This document shows positions 18,067 to 27,328 of a stretch of 64,000 nt of DNA, one piece after another. The DNA lies in NCBI GenBank assembly GCA_030433215.1, contig JAUIMC010000012.1, positions 1-64,000 of the forward strand, given 5' to 3'. Below the pieces are notes generated by a model that worked only from the letters and a program-made list of their open reading frames with translations, was not told the DNA's origin and searched no databases. The stretch comes from Alphaproteobacteria bacterium (GTDB lineage: Bacteria; Pseudomonadota; Alphaproteobacteria; Caulobacterales; Parvularculaceae). Both the position numbers and the translations under genes were made by a program. Every line of letters starts with the position of its first letter. Position 1 is the first letter of the stretch.

Positions 18067-19776
18067 TCAGGCGGAGAGCGCGGGCGGGTGCTGGAGCGCG
18101 ATCTTCCTGACCGTGATCTTGTCGAATTTCGCCGTGCCGAGCCGCGGCAGCTTGGCCGGGGAAATCCAGATGCGCTCGGGCACTTTGAACTCGGCGAGAT
18201 CCTCGGCGATGAAACGCCGCAAATCCTCAACGTCGATGCTCATGCCCTCCTTGGGATAAACCACAAGGCCGACGCGCTCGCCCAGCACCTCGTCAGGCAC
18301 GGAGAACACCACCGCCTCGGCGACGTCGCCATGCTCATAGACCCGGTTTTCCACTTCAAGGCAGGAGATGTTTTCACCGCCGCGGATAATGAGGTCCTTC
18401 ATGCGGTCGACGATGTAAAGATAATCCCCCTCGTCCATCTTGCCCAGATCGCCGGTGCGGAACCAGCCGTCGGGCGTGATGGACTTCGCCGTTTCGTCGG
18501 GCAGGTTGTGATAGCCGCGGAAATTGGCGGGGCTTCTGATCCAGATTTCGCCGACTTCGCCGCGCGGCATGTCGGCGCCGTCTTTGACGATCTTGATGTC
18601 GGTCAAAGGCGGCACGGGCCGACCCGTGGAATCGGGCCTTAGGAGATAATCCCCTTGCGAAATCACGCAGCCGAGCGCGTTCGTTTCCGATAGTCCGTAT
18701 CCGGATGATGGCTTGCCGTTCTCGAACTTGTCCGCAAGCTTTCTGACGTGGTCGGCGGGACGCTTGGCGCCGCCGGAACCGATATCGATAAGGCTCGGCA
18801 GGCCTTCCGGCCCCACCGCCTGCATCAGCTCGAACGACTGGCTCGGCACGCCGACAAAATTAGTGAGCTTTTCGCGATTGATGAGATCGGCCGCCTCTTT
18901 CGGATCCCAGCGATACATCATCGCCATGCGCCGCCCGATCAAATAGGAAAGAAGAAAGATCGAATGCGATCCGGTGACATGGAAAAGCGGAATCGCGAGC
19001 AGGATGCCCGGGTTCTCGCCGAAGGGACTGACCCCGCCGCGCAGCTCTTTCAGGATCGACGCGGTGAAAGTCCAGGAAAACAGCGTCGATACCGCCCCGC
19101 GATGGGTCAGAACGACGCCTTTGGGATGCCCCGTTGAGCCCGACGTGTAGACGATGCAGAAATCGTCGTCGGGATGGATATCCACCTCGGGCGCGGCGTC
19201 GCTTTTGGCGCCTGCAATCAGCGTATCCAGTTGATAATCGGCGCCCTCGCCCTCCTCGCGGGCGAGCACCAGGGTGAGGCCGAGCTCGCCCTTCAGGGGC
19301 GCGATATATTTAAGCCGCCTGCCGTCGGCGATGACGGTCTTCGCGCCGCAATCCTTCAGGCCGTAATGGAGTTCTTCTTCCTTCCACCAGGCGTTCAAGG
19401 GCACGACCACTCCGCCAAGCGCGATCACGGCCATATAGCTGACGCACCATTCGGGATAGTTGCGCATGGCGAGCGCCACTGCATCACCCTGTTTGACGCC
19501 CAGCTCGTCGTGCAGCGCATGGGCGAGACGGCAGGCGCGCCGCCACAGCTCCGCGAAACTGATCCGCTCATCCTCGTAGAGGAGGAATTCCTTCTCCCCA
19601 TGCGTCGCGGCAGCGTTCGCAAACAGTCCGGCGAGGCTCGCCGGCGCGTTCTCGAACACCCGGTAGGTGTTGCCGCGAATCTCCGCTTCGCCCACCTTGA
19701 ACATGGGATTTTCCGCCAGCAGCTTGAAAGCGGCGGCGGCGGCTTTCGCCGGATCGAGCGGCGCGGGATCGGCCAT
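18067..19776 (-). CDS. AMP-dependent acyl-CoA synthetase/ligase (FadD-like)
   Basis: 569 aa; IVYTSGSTGHPKGVVLTHRG, GYGLSETNA, GWFRTGDLGKMDEGDYLYIVDRMKDLIIRGGENIS. Confidence 0.9.
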   Translation of the reverse strand: MADPAPLDPAKAAAAAFKLLAENPMFKVGEAEIRGNTYRVFENAPASLAGLFANAAATHGEKEFLLYEDERISFAELWRRACRLAHALHDELGVKQGDAVALAMRNYPEWCVSYMAVIALGGVVVPLNAWWKEEELHYGLKDCGAKTVIADGRRLKYIAPLKGELGLTLVLAREEGEGADYQLDTLIAGAKSDAAPEVDIHPDDDFCIVYTSGSTGHPKGVVLTHRGAVSTLFSWTFTASILKELRGGVSPFGENPGILLAIPLFHVTGSHSIFLLSYLIGRRMAMMYRWDPKEAADLINREKLTNFVGVPSQSFELMQAVGPEGLPSLIDIGSGGAKRPADHVRKLADKFENGKPSSGYGLSETNALGCVISQGDYLLRPDSTGRPVPPLTDIKIVKDGADMPRGEVGEIWIRSPANFRGYHNLPDETAKSITPDGWFRTGDLGKMDEGDYLYIVDRMKDLIIRGGENISCLEVENRVYEHGDVAEAVVFSVPDEVLGERVGLVVYPKEGMSIDVEDLRRFIAEDLAEFKVPERIWISPAKLPRLGTAKFDKITVRKIALQHPPALSA

Positions 19777-19863
19777 AAGCGGAACTGTCCTCAGATTGCT
19801 GCGCGGACGATTGTTTTAGCCGAGGCCGCGCGGGCAAGAAACTCTTGCTTGCAGTGGACGCGG

Positions 19864-21402
19864 TTAATTGCCGGAAAGAGGTTTCGCGACAGCCCGCCCC
19901 GCCATGCTTTTGAGAACGGCGAGCCCCCGCGCCTCGACCCCGTCGGGACGGTCTTCGAGACGCCAGAGCGCCAGGAGCGCGGCGACATAGACCCCGGCGC
20001 CGCAAAGGACATCGGCGCCAAGCCGCCAGGCAGGGGCCAGCCCCTCCATAGGCAGGGCGGCGGGACGCAGGATCAGAAACCAGACAGCCATCACGGCGAC
20101 TGCCGCGATGGGGCGGCGCGCGCTCCACAGCGGCGCCCAGAAGGCTCCGCCGCCGGCCCGCGCGAACAGGGCGAGATTGAGCGCGACATGAAAGAGGCCC
20201 ATCCCCGCCGCCGCCAGGACGGCGCCTTGAAGGCCGTGCGCCATGGCGGCCCAAATGAAGACCGGCATGCGGATGAGGAAAAAGATCAGCTCCCGGAAGA
20301 AAACGAGACGCGTCAGCCCGAGCGCCACCGCATAGGCTTGCGTCGCGAAGAACAGCGATTGAAGCCCGACCACCGGCGCCAGAAGCGCAATCGCCGGCGC
20401 CGCTTCGGCCCATTTCTCGCCCAGCACCACGGCCGTGAAATCATCGGCGACGAACGCAAGACCGAACGCAGCGGGCATCGCGAAGGCGCCGAGCGCTTCG
20501 ACCCCTCTCAGGAACGCCGCGCGCATGCGGGCCGGCTCGCCTTGCATTTCCGACAGGCCCGGATAGAGCGCGCGCGTCACCGGCCCCGCGATCTGGCCCG
20601 CGGCGAGTTCCGACAGATGCAGTCCCATAAAATAAACGCCCGCACCCGCGCCGCCCGCGAGCCGCGTCAGGATCGGCACGTCGAGCTTGTTGTTGAGCGC
20701 CGCCATGAAACTGACGCCCGCGAGCCAGCCGGAAAAGCCGAAAATGGTGGAAAAGGATTTGAGGCTGAACCGCGGCAGGTGCGGCCGCAGCGCATAAGAC
20801 AGGACAAGCTGCACGAACCCGCCCGCGACAAGCCCGCAGATGATCGCCCAATAGGTCCGGAAGATGATCGCGACAGTCAGCGAGACGGCGACGCCCGCCA
20901 GCCGGTTCATGATCGTGGCGATGAACTCCCGCGAAAATTTGAGCTCGCGTTCGAATTCGTAAAAGCGCGGATTGACGAGCCCCATCATCACCGGAAAAGC
21001 CGCGACGCCGGCGAAGGTCCAGAAGATACGAGGATCGTCATAGAAGCGCGCCGCAAGCGGGGCGGCGGCGAGGAGCGCCGCGCCGATGATGAGGCCGCGC
21101 AGCGCCGACAGCGTGAACAGCGTGTCGAGCTCTCTGCGGCCGGCCTCGCGGAAACGCACCACCGCCTGGGAGACGCCGATATCGGAGACCCCTTGCAAGA
21201 GCTGCATGATGATGGTCGCCGTCGCGACGACCCCGATGGCGTCCGGGGCGAGGAGCCGGGCGACGACGATAGTGTTGACCGCCCCGAGGGCCCTCGCGAT
21301 CAGCCCCGCCCCGAAGATCCAGGCCGCGCCGCGGGCGACGCGCGCCGTCAGGGACGGCGGCGCCTCCAGGGCTGGCGAAAGGCTGGTCGCGGTTTCGGAC
21401 AT
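19864..21402 (-). CDS. oligosaccharide flippase / polysaccharide biosynthesis protein (Wzx/MviN-type)
   Basis: 512 aa multi-TM; ARGAAWIFGAGLIARALGAVNTIVVARLLAPDAIGVVATATIIMQLLQGVSDIG. Confidence 0.85.
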   Translation of the reverse strand: MSETATSLSPALEAPPSLTARVARGAAWIFGAGLIARALGAVNTIVVARLLAPDAIGVVATATIIMQLLQGVSDIGVSQAVVRFREAGRRELDTLFTLSALRGLIIGAALLAAAPLAARFYDDPRIFWTFAGVAAFPVMMGLVNPRFYEFERELKFSREFIATIMNRLAGVAVSLTVAIIFRTYWAIICGLVAGGFVQLVLSYALRPHLPRFSLKSFSTIFGFSGWLAGVSFMAALNNKLDVPILTRLAGGAGAGVYFMGLHLSELAAGQIAGPVTRALYPGLSEMQGEPARMRAAFLRGVEALGAFAMPAAFGLAFVADDFTAVVLGEKWAEAAPAIALLAPVVGLQSLFFATQAYAVALGLTRLVFFRELIFFLIRMPVFIWAAMAHGLQGAVLAAAGMGLFHVALNLALFARAGGGAFWAPLWSARRPIAAVAVMAVWFLILRPAALPMEGLAPAWRLGADVLCGAGVYVAALLALWRLEDRPDGVEARGLAVLKSMAGRAVAKPLSGN

Positions 21403-21577
21403 GGGCGTCCCGGAACTGGACGGCCGGGCCGGGCCCGGCGCGAGAGGTTAACGGCGAAAGGCGCGAACGCCGGAAAACCGGCCGCGCCGCCGCGAAAGGC
21501 TTGCACAAGCGGCGCCGCGGCGTATGGTGCGCGCCCTATCCTCAATGATCCTTTAAGCCTGTTAGAAGGCCCCCTTC

Positions 21578-22372
21578 ATGCCCCACGCTTCCGCCCTGAT
21601 GACCGTGATGATCAACGCCGCGCGCAAAGCCGCCCGGGGGCTGGTGCGCGATTTCGGCGAAACCCAGGCGTTGCAGGTCTCGCGCAAGGGCGCGGCGGAT
21701 TTCGTCAGCCGCGCAGACCACAAGGCCGAACAGGATATTTTCGAGGAGCTTTCCCGGGCGCGCCCGAAATACGGCTTCATCATGGAAGAGCGCGGCGAGA
21801 TCGAAGGGTCCGACAATTCCAACCGCTGGATCGTCGATCCCCTCGACGGCACCACGAATTTCCTGCACGGCCTGCCGCAATTCGCGATTTCCATCGCGCT
21901 TGAGCGCGACCGCCAGCCTTATGCGGGCGTCGTCTTCAACCCGGCGACGGACGAGCTTTTCTGGGCCGAGAAAGGCGAAGGCGCCTATATGAACGACCGG
22001 CGCATCCGCGTGTCGGGCCGCGACGATCTGAGCGCATGCCTCTTTGCTTGCGGGCTTCCCTTCGCCGGCCGGCCGGGCCGCAAGGAAGCCCTCGCCGAAG
22101 CCAAACGGGTCTTGAAGGAAACCGCCGGCGTCCGGCGTTTCGGCGCCGCGGCGCTCGACCTCGCTTTCGTGGCGGCGGGACGGTTCGACGGGTTCTGGGA
22201 ACGCCATCTCAATAGCTGGGACGTCGCCGCCGGATCGGTTCTTGTGCGCGAGGCCGGCGGGCATGTCACCGAGATCGAAGGCGGCAAGGATTTCCTCAAC
22301 GCCGGATCGATCCTTGCGAGCAATGCGGAAATTTACGAAGAGCTGAAGGCGCTCCTCCTCGATCAGGACTGA
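21578..22372 (+). CDS. inositol monophosphatase family protein (SuhB-like)
   Basis: 264 aa; GFIMEERGEIEGSDNSNRWIVDPLDGTTNFLHGLPQFAISIAL, WDVAAGSVLVREAGGHVTE. Confidence 0.9.
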   Translation: MPHASALMTVMINAARKAARGLVRDFGETQALQVSRKGAADFVSRADHKAEQDIFEELSRARPKYGFIMEERGEIEGSDNSNRWIVDPLDGTTNFLHGLPQFAISIALERDRQPYAGVVFNPATDELFWAEKGEGAYMNDRRIRVSGRDDLSACLFACGLPFAGRPGRKEALAEAKRVLKETAGVRRFGAAALDLAFVAAGRFDGFWERHLNSWDVAAGSVLVREAGGHVTEIEGGKDFLNAGSILASNAEIYEELKALLLDQD

Positions 22373-23010
22373 TGGCCGAAACGCTCTATTTCATCCGGCA
22401 CGGACAGACCGAGTGGAACGCCGAACGGCGGATGCAGGGTCAGTGGGACTCCGACCTTACCGCACTCGGCCGCGCCCAGGCCCGGCAGACAGCGGCGGCC
22501 GTCAGCGCGCTTGGCGTCGACAGCATTTACGCGTCGCCCCTGCGCCGGACGCGCGACACTGCGCAAGCCCTTGCCGACGCAACGGGACGGCCGGTCGCTT
22601 TCGACGACCGCCTGAAGGAATGGCGCGCCGGCGACTGGTCCGGCGTCCTCTATGACGACATTCCTGCGCGCTGGCCGCAAGCGTGGGAGGCCTGGAACAG
22701 GGACCGCTGGAACTACCGCCCGCCCAACGCGGAAAACTTCGCCGACCTGACCGAACGCGGCGGCGCTTTTCTGGAAGAGATCCTCGCAAGCCCCGAGCCG
22801 CGGGTCGCCATTGTCAGCCACGGCTTCATCACCCGCGCCATGATCGCTTTTTTGCTGAAGCTCGCCCCGGCCGAAGCGCTCTACATGCAAACGCCGAACG
22901 ACGCCTTCTTCCGCCTGCAACGCGAAATCGATGGCTGGCGCGCGGAACGCTTTGATCCCGGCGCCGCTGAGGGCCCTGCCCTCGACCCGGCGCCGGCCGG
23001 CCTTTCCTGA
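22372..23010 (+). CDS. histidine phosphatase family protein
   Basis: 212 aa; LYFIRHGQTEWNAERRMQGQWDSDLTALGRAQA; TGATG overlap with the upstream gene. Confidence 0.9.
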   Translation: MAETLYFIRHGQTEWNAERRMQGQWDSDLTALGRAQARQTAAAVSALGVDSIYASPLRRTRDTAQALADATGRPVAFDDRLKEWRAGDWSGVLYDDIPARWPQAWEAWNRDRWNYRPPNAENFADLTERGGAFLEEILASPEPRVAIVSHGFITRAMIAFLLKLAPAEALYMQTPNDAFFRLQREIDGWRAERFDPGAAEGPALDPAPAGLS

Positions 23011-23152
23011 TCCGTTCATCCGGCTTTGCACCGGCGGCGTGGAGCGCTTCCACCACTCGGGGCGGCGCCAGCGTCACGCGCAGGACGTCGTCGCGCAGCA
23101 GGCTGTAAACGGAAAGCGGCGAGTTCTTGTGCTGAGACGGTGGCCGGCGCGC

Positions 23153-23410
23153 TTAAACGCAGCGGAAATGGCGGTAGCGCCAGCGCACCGAATGGGGATC
23201 GACGGTTTCCCCGTCATAGACGGCCCTCAGCCCGTAAGCCTCGCAATGGGCGTCGGCCTCGGCCTGGAGATCGTCGGGATCGAAATCGTAAGGATCATAG
23301 GGGATTGAAATTGACTCGTTGGAGACGGGCCCCGGATCGCTAGCGCACGCCCCCAGCATCGCCGCCGCCAGTCCCGCTAACGCAATACGCAACATTTTCA
23401 TGGATCCCAT
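23153..23410 (-). CDS. small hypothetical lipoprotein
   Basis: 85 aa; lipobox AMLGACASDPGP. Confidence 0.55.
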   Translation of the reverse strand: MGSMKMLRIALAGLAAAMLGACASDPGPVSNESISIPYDPYDFDPDDLQAEADAHCEAYGLRAVYDGETVDPHSVRWRYRHFRCV

Positions 23411-23466
23411 CCCTCAAGCCACGCCCCCGGCTGGTCCGGCGCAGCGTAACAAGCCTTGAGACAATT

Positions 23467-23495
23467 AAAAAGGGCGCGGGAGAGTACCCGCGCCC
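23467..23495 (-). terminator. intrinsic terminator for hsp20
   Basis: Minus strand GGGCGCGGG-TACTCT-CCCGCGCCC followed by TTTTT, about 55 nt after the hsp20 stop. Confidence 0.7.
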
Positions 23496-23549
23496 AAGTC
23501 AGAGGGGACTACACTCAAAAGGGGTGCTGGGACCCCGATGCTCGCTTGT

Positions 23550-24011
23550 TTAAGCGGCGTCGGCGTCTTTCAGGACCTTCACATTACCGGCCTTGCCGCC
23601 CGCGATGGAAATCTTGCGCGGCTTTGCGGACTCGGGGATTTCCCGGCGCAGTTCAACATTCAAAAGGCCATTGACGAGTGAGGCGCCCGCGACTTTCACA
23701 TGCTCGGCGAGCTGGAAGCGGCGCTGGAAAGAGCGCCCGGCAATGCCCTGATAGAGGAAGGTGCGGTCTTCGCCTTCTTCCTTCTGGGAGCCGGTGACGG
23801 TCAGGGTGTTCTCATGCAGCTCAACGTCAAGCTCGTCTTCGGAGAAGCCGGCGACGGCGAGCGTGATGCGGTAATCATTTTCATCGAGGCGCTCGATATT
23901 ATAGGGCGGATAGCCGCCGGTTTCGGCTTTGCCCATGGAGTCGAGCAAATCGAAAACGCGGTCGAAACCGACCGTCGAGCGATAAAGGGGGGCAAGATCG
24001 AAAGTACGCAT
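23550..24011 (-). CDS. Hsp20/IbpA-like small heat-shock protein
   Basis: 153 aa; MRTFDLAPLYRSTVGFDRVFDLLDS...YNIERLDENDYRITLAVAGFSEDELDVELHENTLTVTG. Confidence 0.92.
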   Translation of the reverse strand: MRTFDLAPLYRSTVGFDRVFDLLDSMGKAETGGYPPYNIERLDENDYRITLAVAGFSEDELDVELHENTLTVTGSQKEEGEDRTFLYQGIAGRSFQRRFQLAEHVKVAGASLVNGLLNVELRREIPESAKPRKISIAGGKAGNVKVLKDADAA

Positions 24012-24110
24012 TTCAAAGTCCTCCTTGCTTCAAGCGAGGGTTGATGTCGCGCCCGCATTCCGCCGTCAGGCCGGAAAGGCGCGGACGGAGCCGGTATGGC
24101 CTCCGTCATG
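24012..24110 (-). promoter_or_regulatory. candidate ROSE-type RNA thermometer in the hsp20 5' UTR (upstream boundary approximate)
   Basis: RNA ...CCUCGCUU-GAAGC-AAGGAGG-ACUUUGAA-AUG: hairpin at 24020-24039 sequesters the SD, with UCGCU (UYGCU, one bulged G) opposite the SD; further GC-rich hairpin potential upstream. Confidence 0.7.
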
Positions 24111-24231
24111 ATCGAGATAGGCGCCCGGCGCCGGATTTCAATAGGCGGCGATCAAGAAGCGGAGAGCCCGCTTCGCGCCCGGCCGGAAAGCATGGTAAAG
24201 AGCCGGCGACACCGAATGGGAGCGAGACAAA

Positions 24232-25134
24232 ATGATCACCAGGACAACCCTCTGGGCGGGACTCATCATGGCTTCGGCGGGGCTGGCGGCCTGCGGCGGC
24301 GAGCCTGAGACCGACAATCCGGCGGAAGAAGAAGCCGCCCCCATGGACGACGCGGCGCGGCTCGACGCCATCCTCGCCGGCGATCACCGCACGGACGAGG
24401 AGCGCGCCCGCGACCAGTATCGCCACCCTAAGGAAACGCTGCTCTTTTTCGGGCTCGAGCCGGACATGAGCGTGGTCGAGGTCTATCCCGGCGGCGGCTG
24501 GTACACCCAGGTGATCGCGCCCTATCTCGCCAAGGGCGACGGCAAGCTCTACGCCGCGAGCTTTAATCCGGGCGGCGCCAGCGAACGCGCCCTCGCCGCG
24601 CTCGATTCCTATCGCGAGACCTATGTGGAAAATCCCGAGCTTTACGGCGACATCGAAATGACCGCGCTCGGCGAGGGCGAGCATATCGCGCCCGAGGGCT
24701 CGGCGGACCTCGTGCTTACCTTCCGCAATATTCACAGCTTCATGGGCGCCGGCATGGCCGACTTCGCCTTCGAGGAATTCTATCGCGCGCTGAAGCCCGG
24801 CGGCGTTCTCGGCATTGTCGGACACCGCGCCGACGGCGCCGATCTGCCCGATGACGGCTCCACGGGCTATCTTTATACGGACGATGTCGTCGCCATGGCT
24901 GAAGCCGCCGGCTTCGACTTCGACGCGGCCTCGGAGATCAACGCCAACGCCAAGGATACGAAAGACCATCCTTTCGGCGTGTGGACCCTGCCGCCGGTGC
25001 GCCGTTCCTCCGCCGTGCGCGGCCAGGACAATCCGGGCTTCGACCGCGCCCACTACGATTCGATCGGCGAAAGCGACCGCTTCACCCTGAAATTCCGCAA
25101 GCCGATCGCCGCCGACGGGGCGCTTCTCGAATAA
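24232..25134 (+). CDS. lipoprotein with class I methyltransferase-like domain
   Basis: 300 aa; lipobox GLAACGG; MSVVEVYPGGGWYTQVIAPYLAKGDGKLYAASF (motif I-like). Confidence 0.75.
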   Translation: MITRTTLWAGLIMASAGLAACGGEPETDNPAEEEAAPMDDAARLDAILAGDHRTDEERARDQYRHPKETLLFFGLEPDMSVVEVYPGGGWYTQVIAPYLAKGDGKLYAASFNPGGASERALAALDSYRETYVENPELYGDIEMTALGEGEHIAPEGSADLVLTFRNIHSFMGAGMADFAFEEFYRALKPGGVLGIVGHRADGADLPDDGSTGYLYTDDVVAMAEAAGFDFDAASEINANAKDTKDHPFGVWTLPPVRRSSAVRGQDNPGFDRAHYDSIGESDRFTLKFRKPIAADGALLE

Positions 25135-25463
25135 TGGCGGACGGCAAGAAAAGCGAAGCCGCAAAGGACCCCCTTTACGCGGCGGCGGAGAAAGCCTTCG
25201 CCGCCCCGTTCGGCGCGATTGTGGAGCTGCGCGCCGAAGACGGCGACAGCCTTTGGGTTGACGGAAGGCAGGACCCGCCGCAGCTTCTCGCCGCCGCGCC
25301 CGAGAACGGCGGCCCGGCCTGCTGCTGGCGCGGCCCGAAGGAAACCCTGCAACGGGCGCTGGCGACGGCGCGCGCCTTTGACAGCGCCTTTCTTTCCGGG
25401 CGGCTCGCTGTCGCCGGCGATATGAGCGTCATGGCGCGGCTTCAACTCCATGAAGGACGATGA
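25134..25463 (+). CDS. SCP2 sterol-binding-like small protein
   Basis: MADGKKSEAAKDPLYAAAEKAFAAPFGAIVELRAEDGDSLWVDG...AFLSGRLAVAGDMSVMARLQ; start overlaps the preceding stop. Confidence 0.6.
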   Translation: MADGKKSEAAKDPLYAAAEKAFAAPFGAIVELRAEDGDSLWVDGRQDPPQLLAAAPENGGPACCWRGPKETLQRALATARAFDSAFLSGRLAVAGDMSVMARLQLHEGR

Positions 25464-26407
25464 GCCGTTTCATCGACATTGCTGACAACCCGGCGCCGCA
25501 AGGCGCCAGCGTCGAAACCATCGCAGCCCCGGACGGCGCGCCCCTCAGAGCCGCGTTCTTTCCGGCGCCAAACGCAAAAGGAACGGTCCTTCTCGTTACC
25601 GGTTGGGCAGAGTTCATCGAAAAATATTTCGAGACCGTGCGCGATCTTCAGGCGCGGGGTCTGAATGTCGCGATGATCGACTGGCGCGGCCAGGGGCTTT
25701 CGGATCGCGAAAGCGCGCGGGCCGCGAAATGGCGCGGCTTCTTCGACATTCTGAAAGACGATCTGAAGTACTTTCAGGAAAGCTATGTGAAGCCGCGTTT
25801 TTCGGGGCCTTACGTCCTCATGACCCATTCCATGGGCGGGACGCCGGCGCTGAAACTGCTCGCTGAAGGCTATAAGGGCTTTGCCCGCGCCGTTTTATGC
25901 GCGCCCATGACGCGGCTTTTTCCCGAACCCAAGAACAAGGTGCTTGGCTTCGCCGCGTCGACCGCCTGCACGCTCGGCTTCGCCTGCAACGATACCGCGC
26001 CGGCCAAAGACCTTTCCCAAGGGTTCGAGGGCAACATCCTGACCAGCGACAAGCCGCGCTATGACCGCTTTCGCGACTTGAAGGTCGCCGACCCGGAAGC
26101 CGCGCCGGCGGCGCCGACATTCGGCTGGGTCCATGCGGCGATGACGGCGAGCGCGGAACTGCACGCTGACGGTGCTCTCGAGGGGATCAATATCCCCGTG
26201 CTGATTATCTCCGCCGGAAACGAACAACTGATTGATGGCGCCGACCATGAAACCATCGCAGCGGCGAGCGAGATGATTTCCCTCGAGCTCATCCCCGGCG
26301 CACTGCATGAAATCATGATGGAGCGCGACGCCATTCGCGCGCTTTATTTCAAGGCGTTCGACGATTTCACCGCGCCGGTCTGGAAAAACAGCCCCGCCGG
26401 CGCCTAA
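25460..26407 (+). CDS. alpha/beta hydrolase (monoacylglycerol lipase-like)
   Basis: 315 aa; IDWRGQGLSDRES, YVLMTHSMGGTPALKLLAE; ATGA overlap. Confidence 0.85.
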   Translation: MSRFIDIADNPAPQGASVETIAAPDGAPLRAAFFPAPNAKGTVLLVTGWAEFIEKYFETVRDLQARGLNVAMIDWRGQGLSDRESARAAKWRGFFDILKDDLKYFQESYVKPRFSGPYVLMTHSMGGTPALKLLAEGYKGFARAVLCAPMTRLFPEPKNKVLGFAASTACTLGFACNDTAPAKDLSQGFEGNILTSDKPRYDRFRDLKVADPEAAPAAPTFGWVHAAMTASAELHADGALEGINIPVLIISAGNEQLIDGADHETIAAASEMISLELIPGALHEIMMERDAIRALYFKAFDDFTAPVWKNSPAGA

Positions 26408-26420
26408 GGCACGACACGCT

Positions 26421-27230
26421 TTATCCCGCCAACAGCGCCAGCGCCGCCGCATGAAGCTCCGGCGTCGCCGCGGCGATCAGTTCGCCTTTTTCATCCGTTC
26501 CCGGCGGATCGCCCTGCCAGTTGGTGACGACGCCGCCCGCGCCCTCCACCACCGGGAGCAGCGCGGCGTAATCATGGCGCTGCAAGGCGCTTTCGATGAC
26601 AATGTCGATTTCGCCATGCGCCAGAAGGCTGTAGGCGTAAGCGTCGAGGGAAAAGCGCGCCACCCGCGCGGCCTTGGCGACGCGCGCGAAGGCCGCAGCT
26701 TCCGCATCGGAAAAATAGCCTGTAGGCAAGGGATCGGTGGTGGAAAGGCGCGCCTTCGCGATGTCTTTCAGGCCGCTGGTTTTGACCTCAAGGGTTTCGC
26801 TGGCGCGCGCATAGCGCGTCTTTCCAGCCCATCCCGTCCAGCGTTCCTCCGTGAACGGCTGATCGATGAGACCGAAAACCGGCGCGCCCTCATATTCGAG
26901 CGCAATGAGCGTCGTCCAGCTTGTGGTTCCGCACATGAAGGCGCGCGTGCCGTCGACAGGGTCGAGCACCCAGCGCCAGGGACTGTCGCCCTGCTTTTCG
27001 CCGAACTCCTCCCCGAGAATTGCGTGCTTTGGATAAACGCTTTCGATCATCCGCCGGAGCGCGCGCTCGGCCTCGCGGTCGGCGTCGGTCACCGGGTCGA
27101 ACCAGGGGCCGGCCTTGTTGAAAATCATCGCGCCTTTACGAAAGCGCGTAAGGCTTTCGGCGCGCGCCGCATCGGCGAGACGGTCTGCGAACGCGGCGAA
27201 TTCTGAAAGATCGTTTTGGGAAAAGGACAT
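26421..27230 (-). CDS. inositol monophosphatase family, histidinol-phosphatase (HisN-type)
   Basis: 269 aa; ILGEEFGEKQGDSPWRWVLDPVDGTRAFMCGTTSWTTLIAL. Confidence 0.85.
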   Translation of the reverse strand: MSFSQNDLSEFAAFADRLADAARAESLTRFRKGAMIFNKAGPWFDPVTDADREAERALRRMIESVYPKHAILGEEFGEKQGDSPWRWVLDPVDGTRAFMCGTTSWTTLIALEYEGAPVFGLIDQPFTEERWTGWAGKTRYARASETLEVKTSGLKDIAKARLSTTDPLPTGYFSDAEAAAFARVAKAARVARFSLDAYAYSLLAHGEIDIVIESALQRHDYAALLPVVEGAGGVVTNWQGDPPGTDEKGELIAAATPELHAAALALLAG

Positions 27231-27328
27231 GGCGCGGCGATCATGATGACCGCCGCGCCCAAGTTCAAGTCATTCGGTGCAAAGGAAGAGAGACGCCGCC
27301 GCTTTTTCGGCGGTCGGTCTCAGGGTTT

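Noticed and set aside
19174-21903. 909-aa plus-strand ORF
   Set aside because: Runs antisense to the acyl-CoA ligase and flippase genes, which have clear family motifs; its Arg/Gly/His-rich composition is typical of GC-rich antisense frames.
22829-23077. 82-aa minus-strand ORF (MTLAPPRVVEALHAAG...) as a gene or pseudogene
   Set aside because: Mostly antisense to the histidine phosphatase 3' end, with no recognisable family or RBS.
24026-24033. CTTGAA resembling a sigma-32 -35 element next to hsp20
   Set aside because: On the minus strand it lies in the hairpin that sequesters the hsp20 SD, about 20 nt from the start codon, leaving no room for a -10 and a leader.
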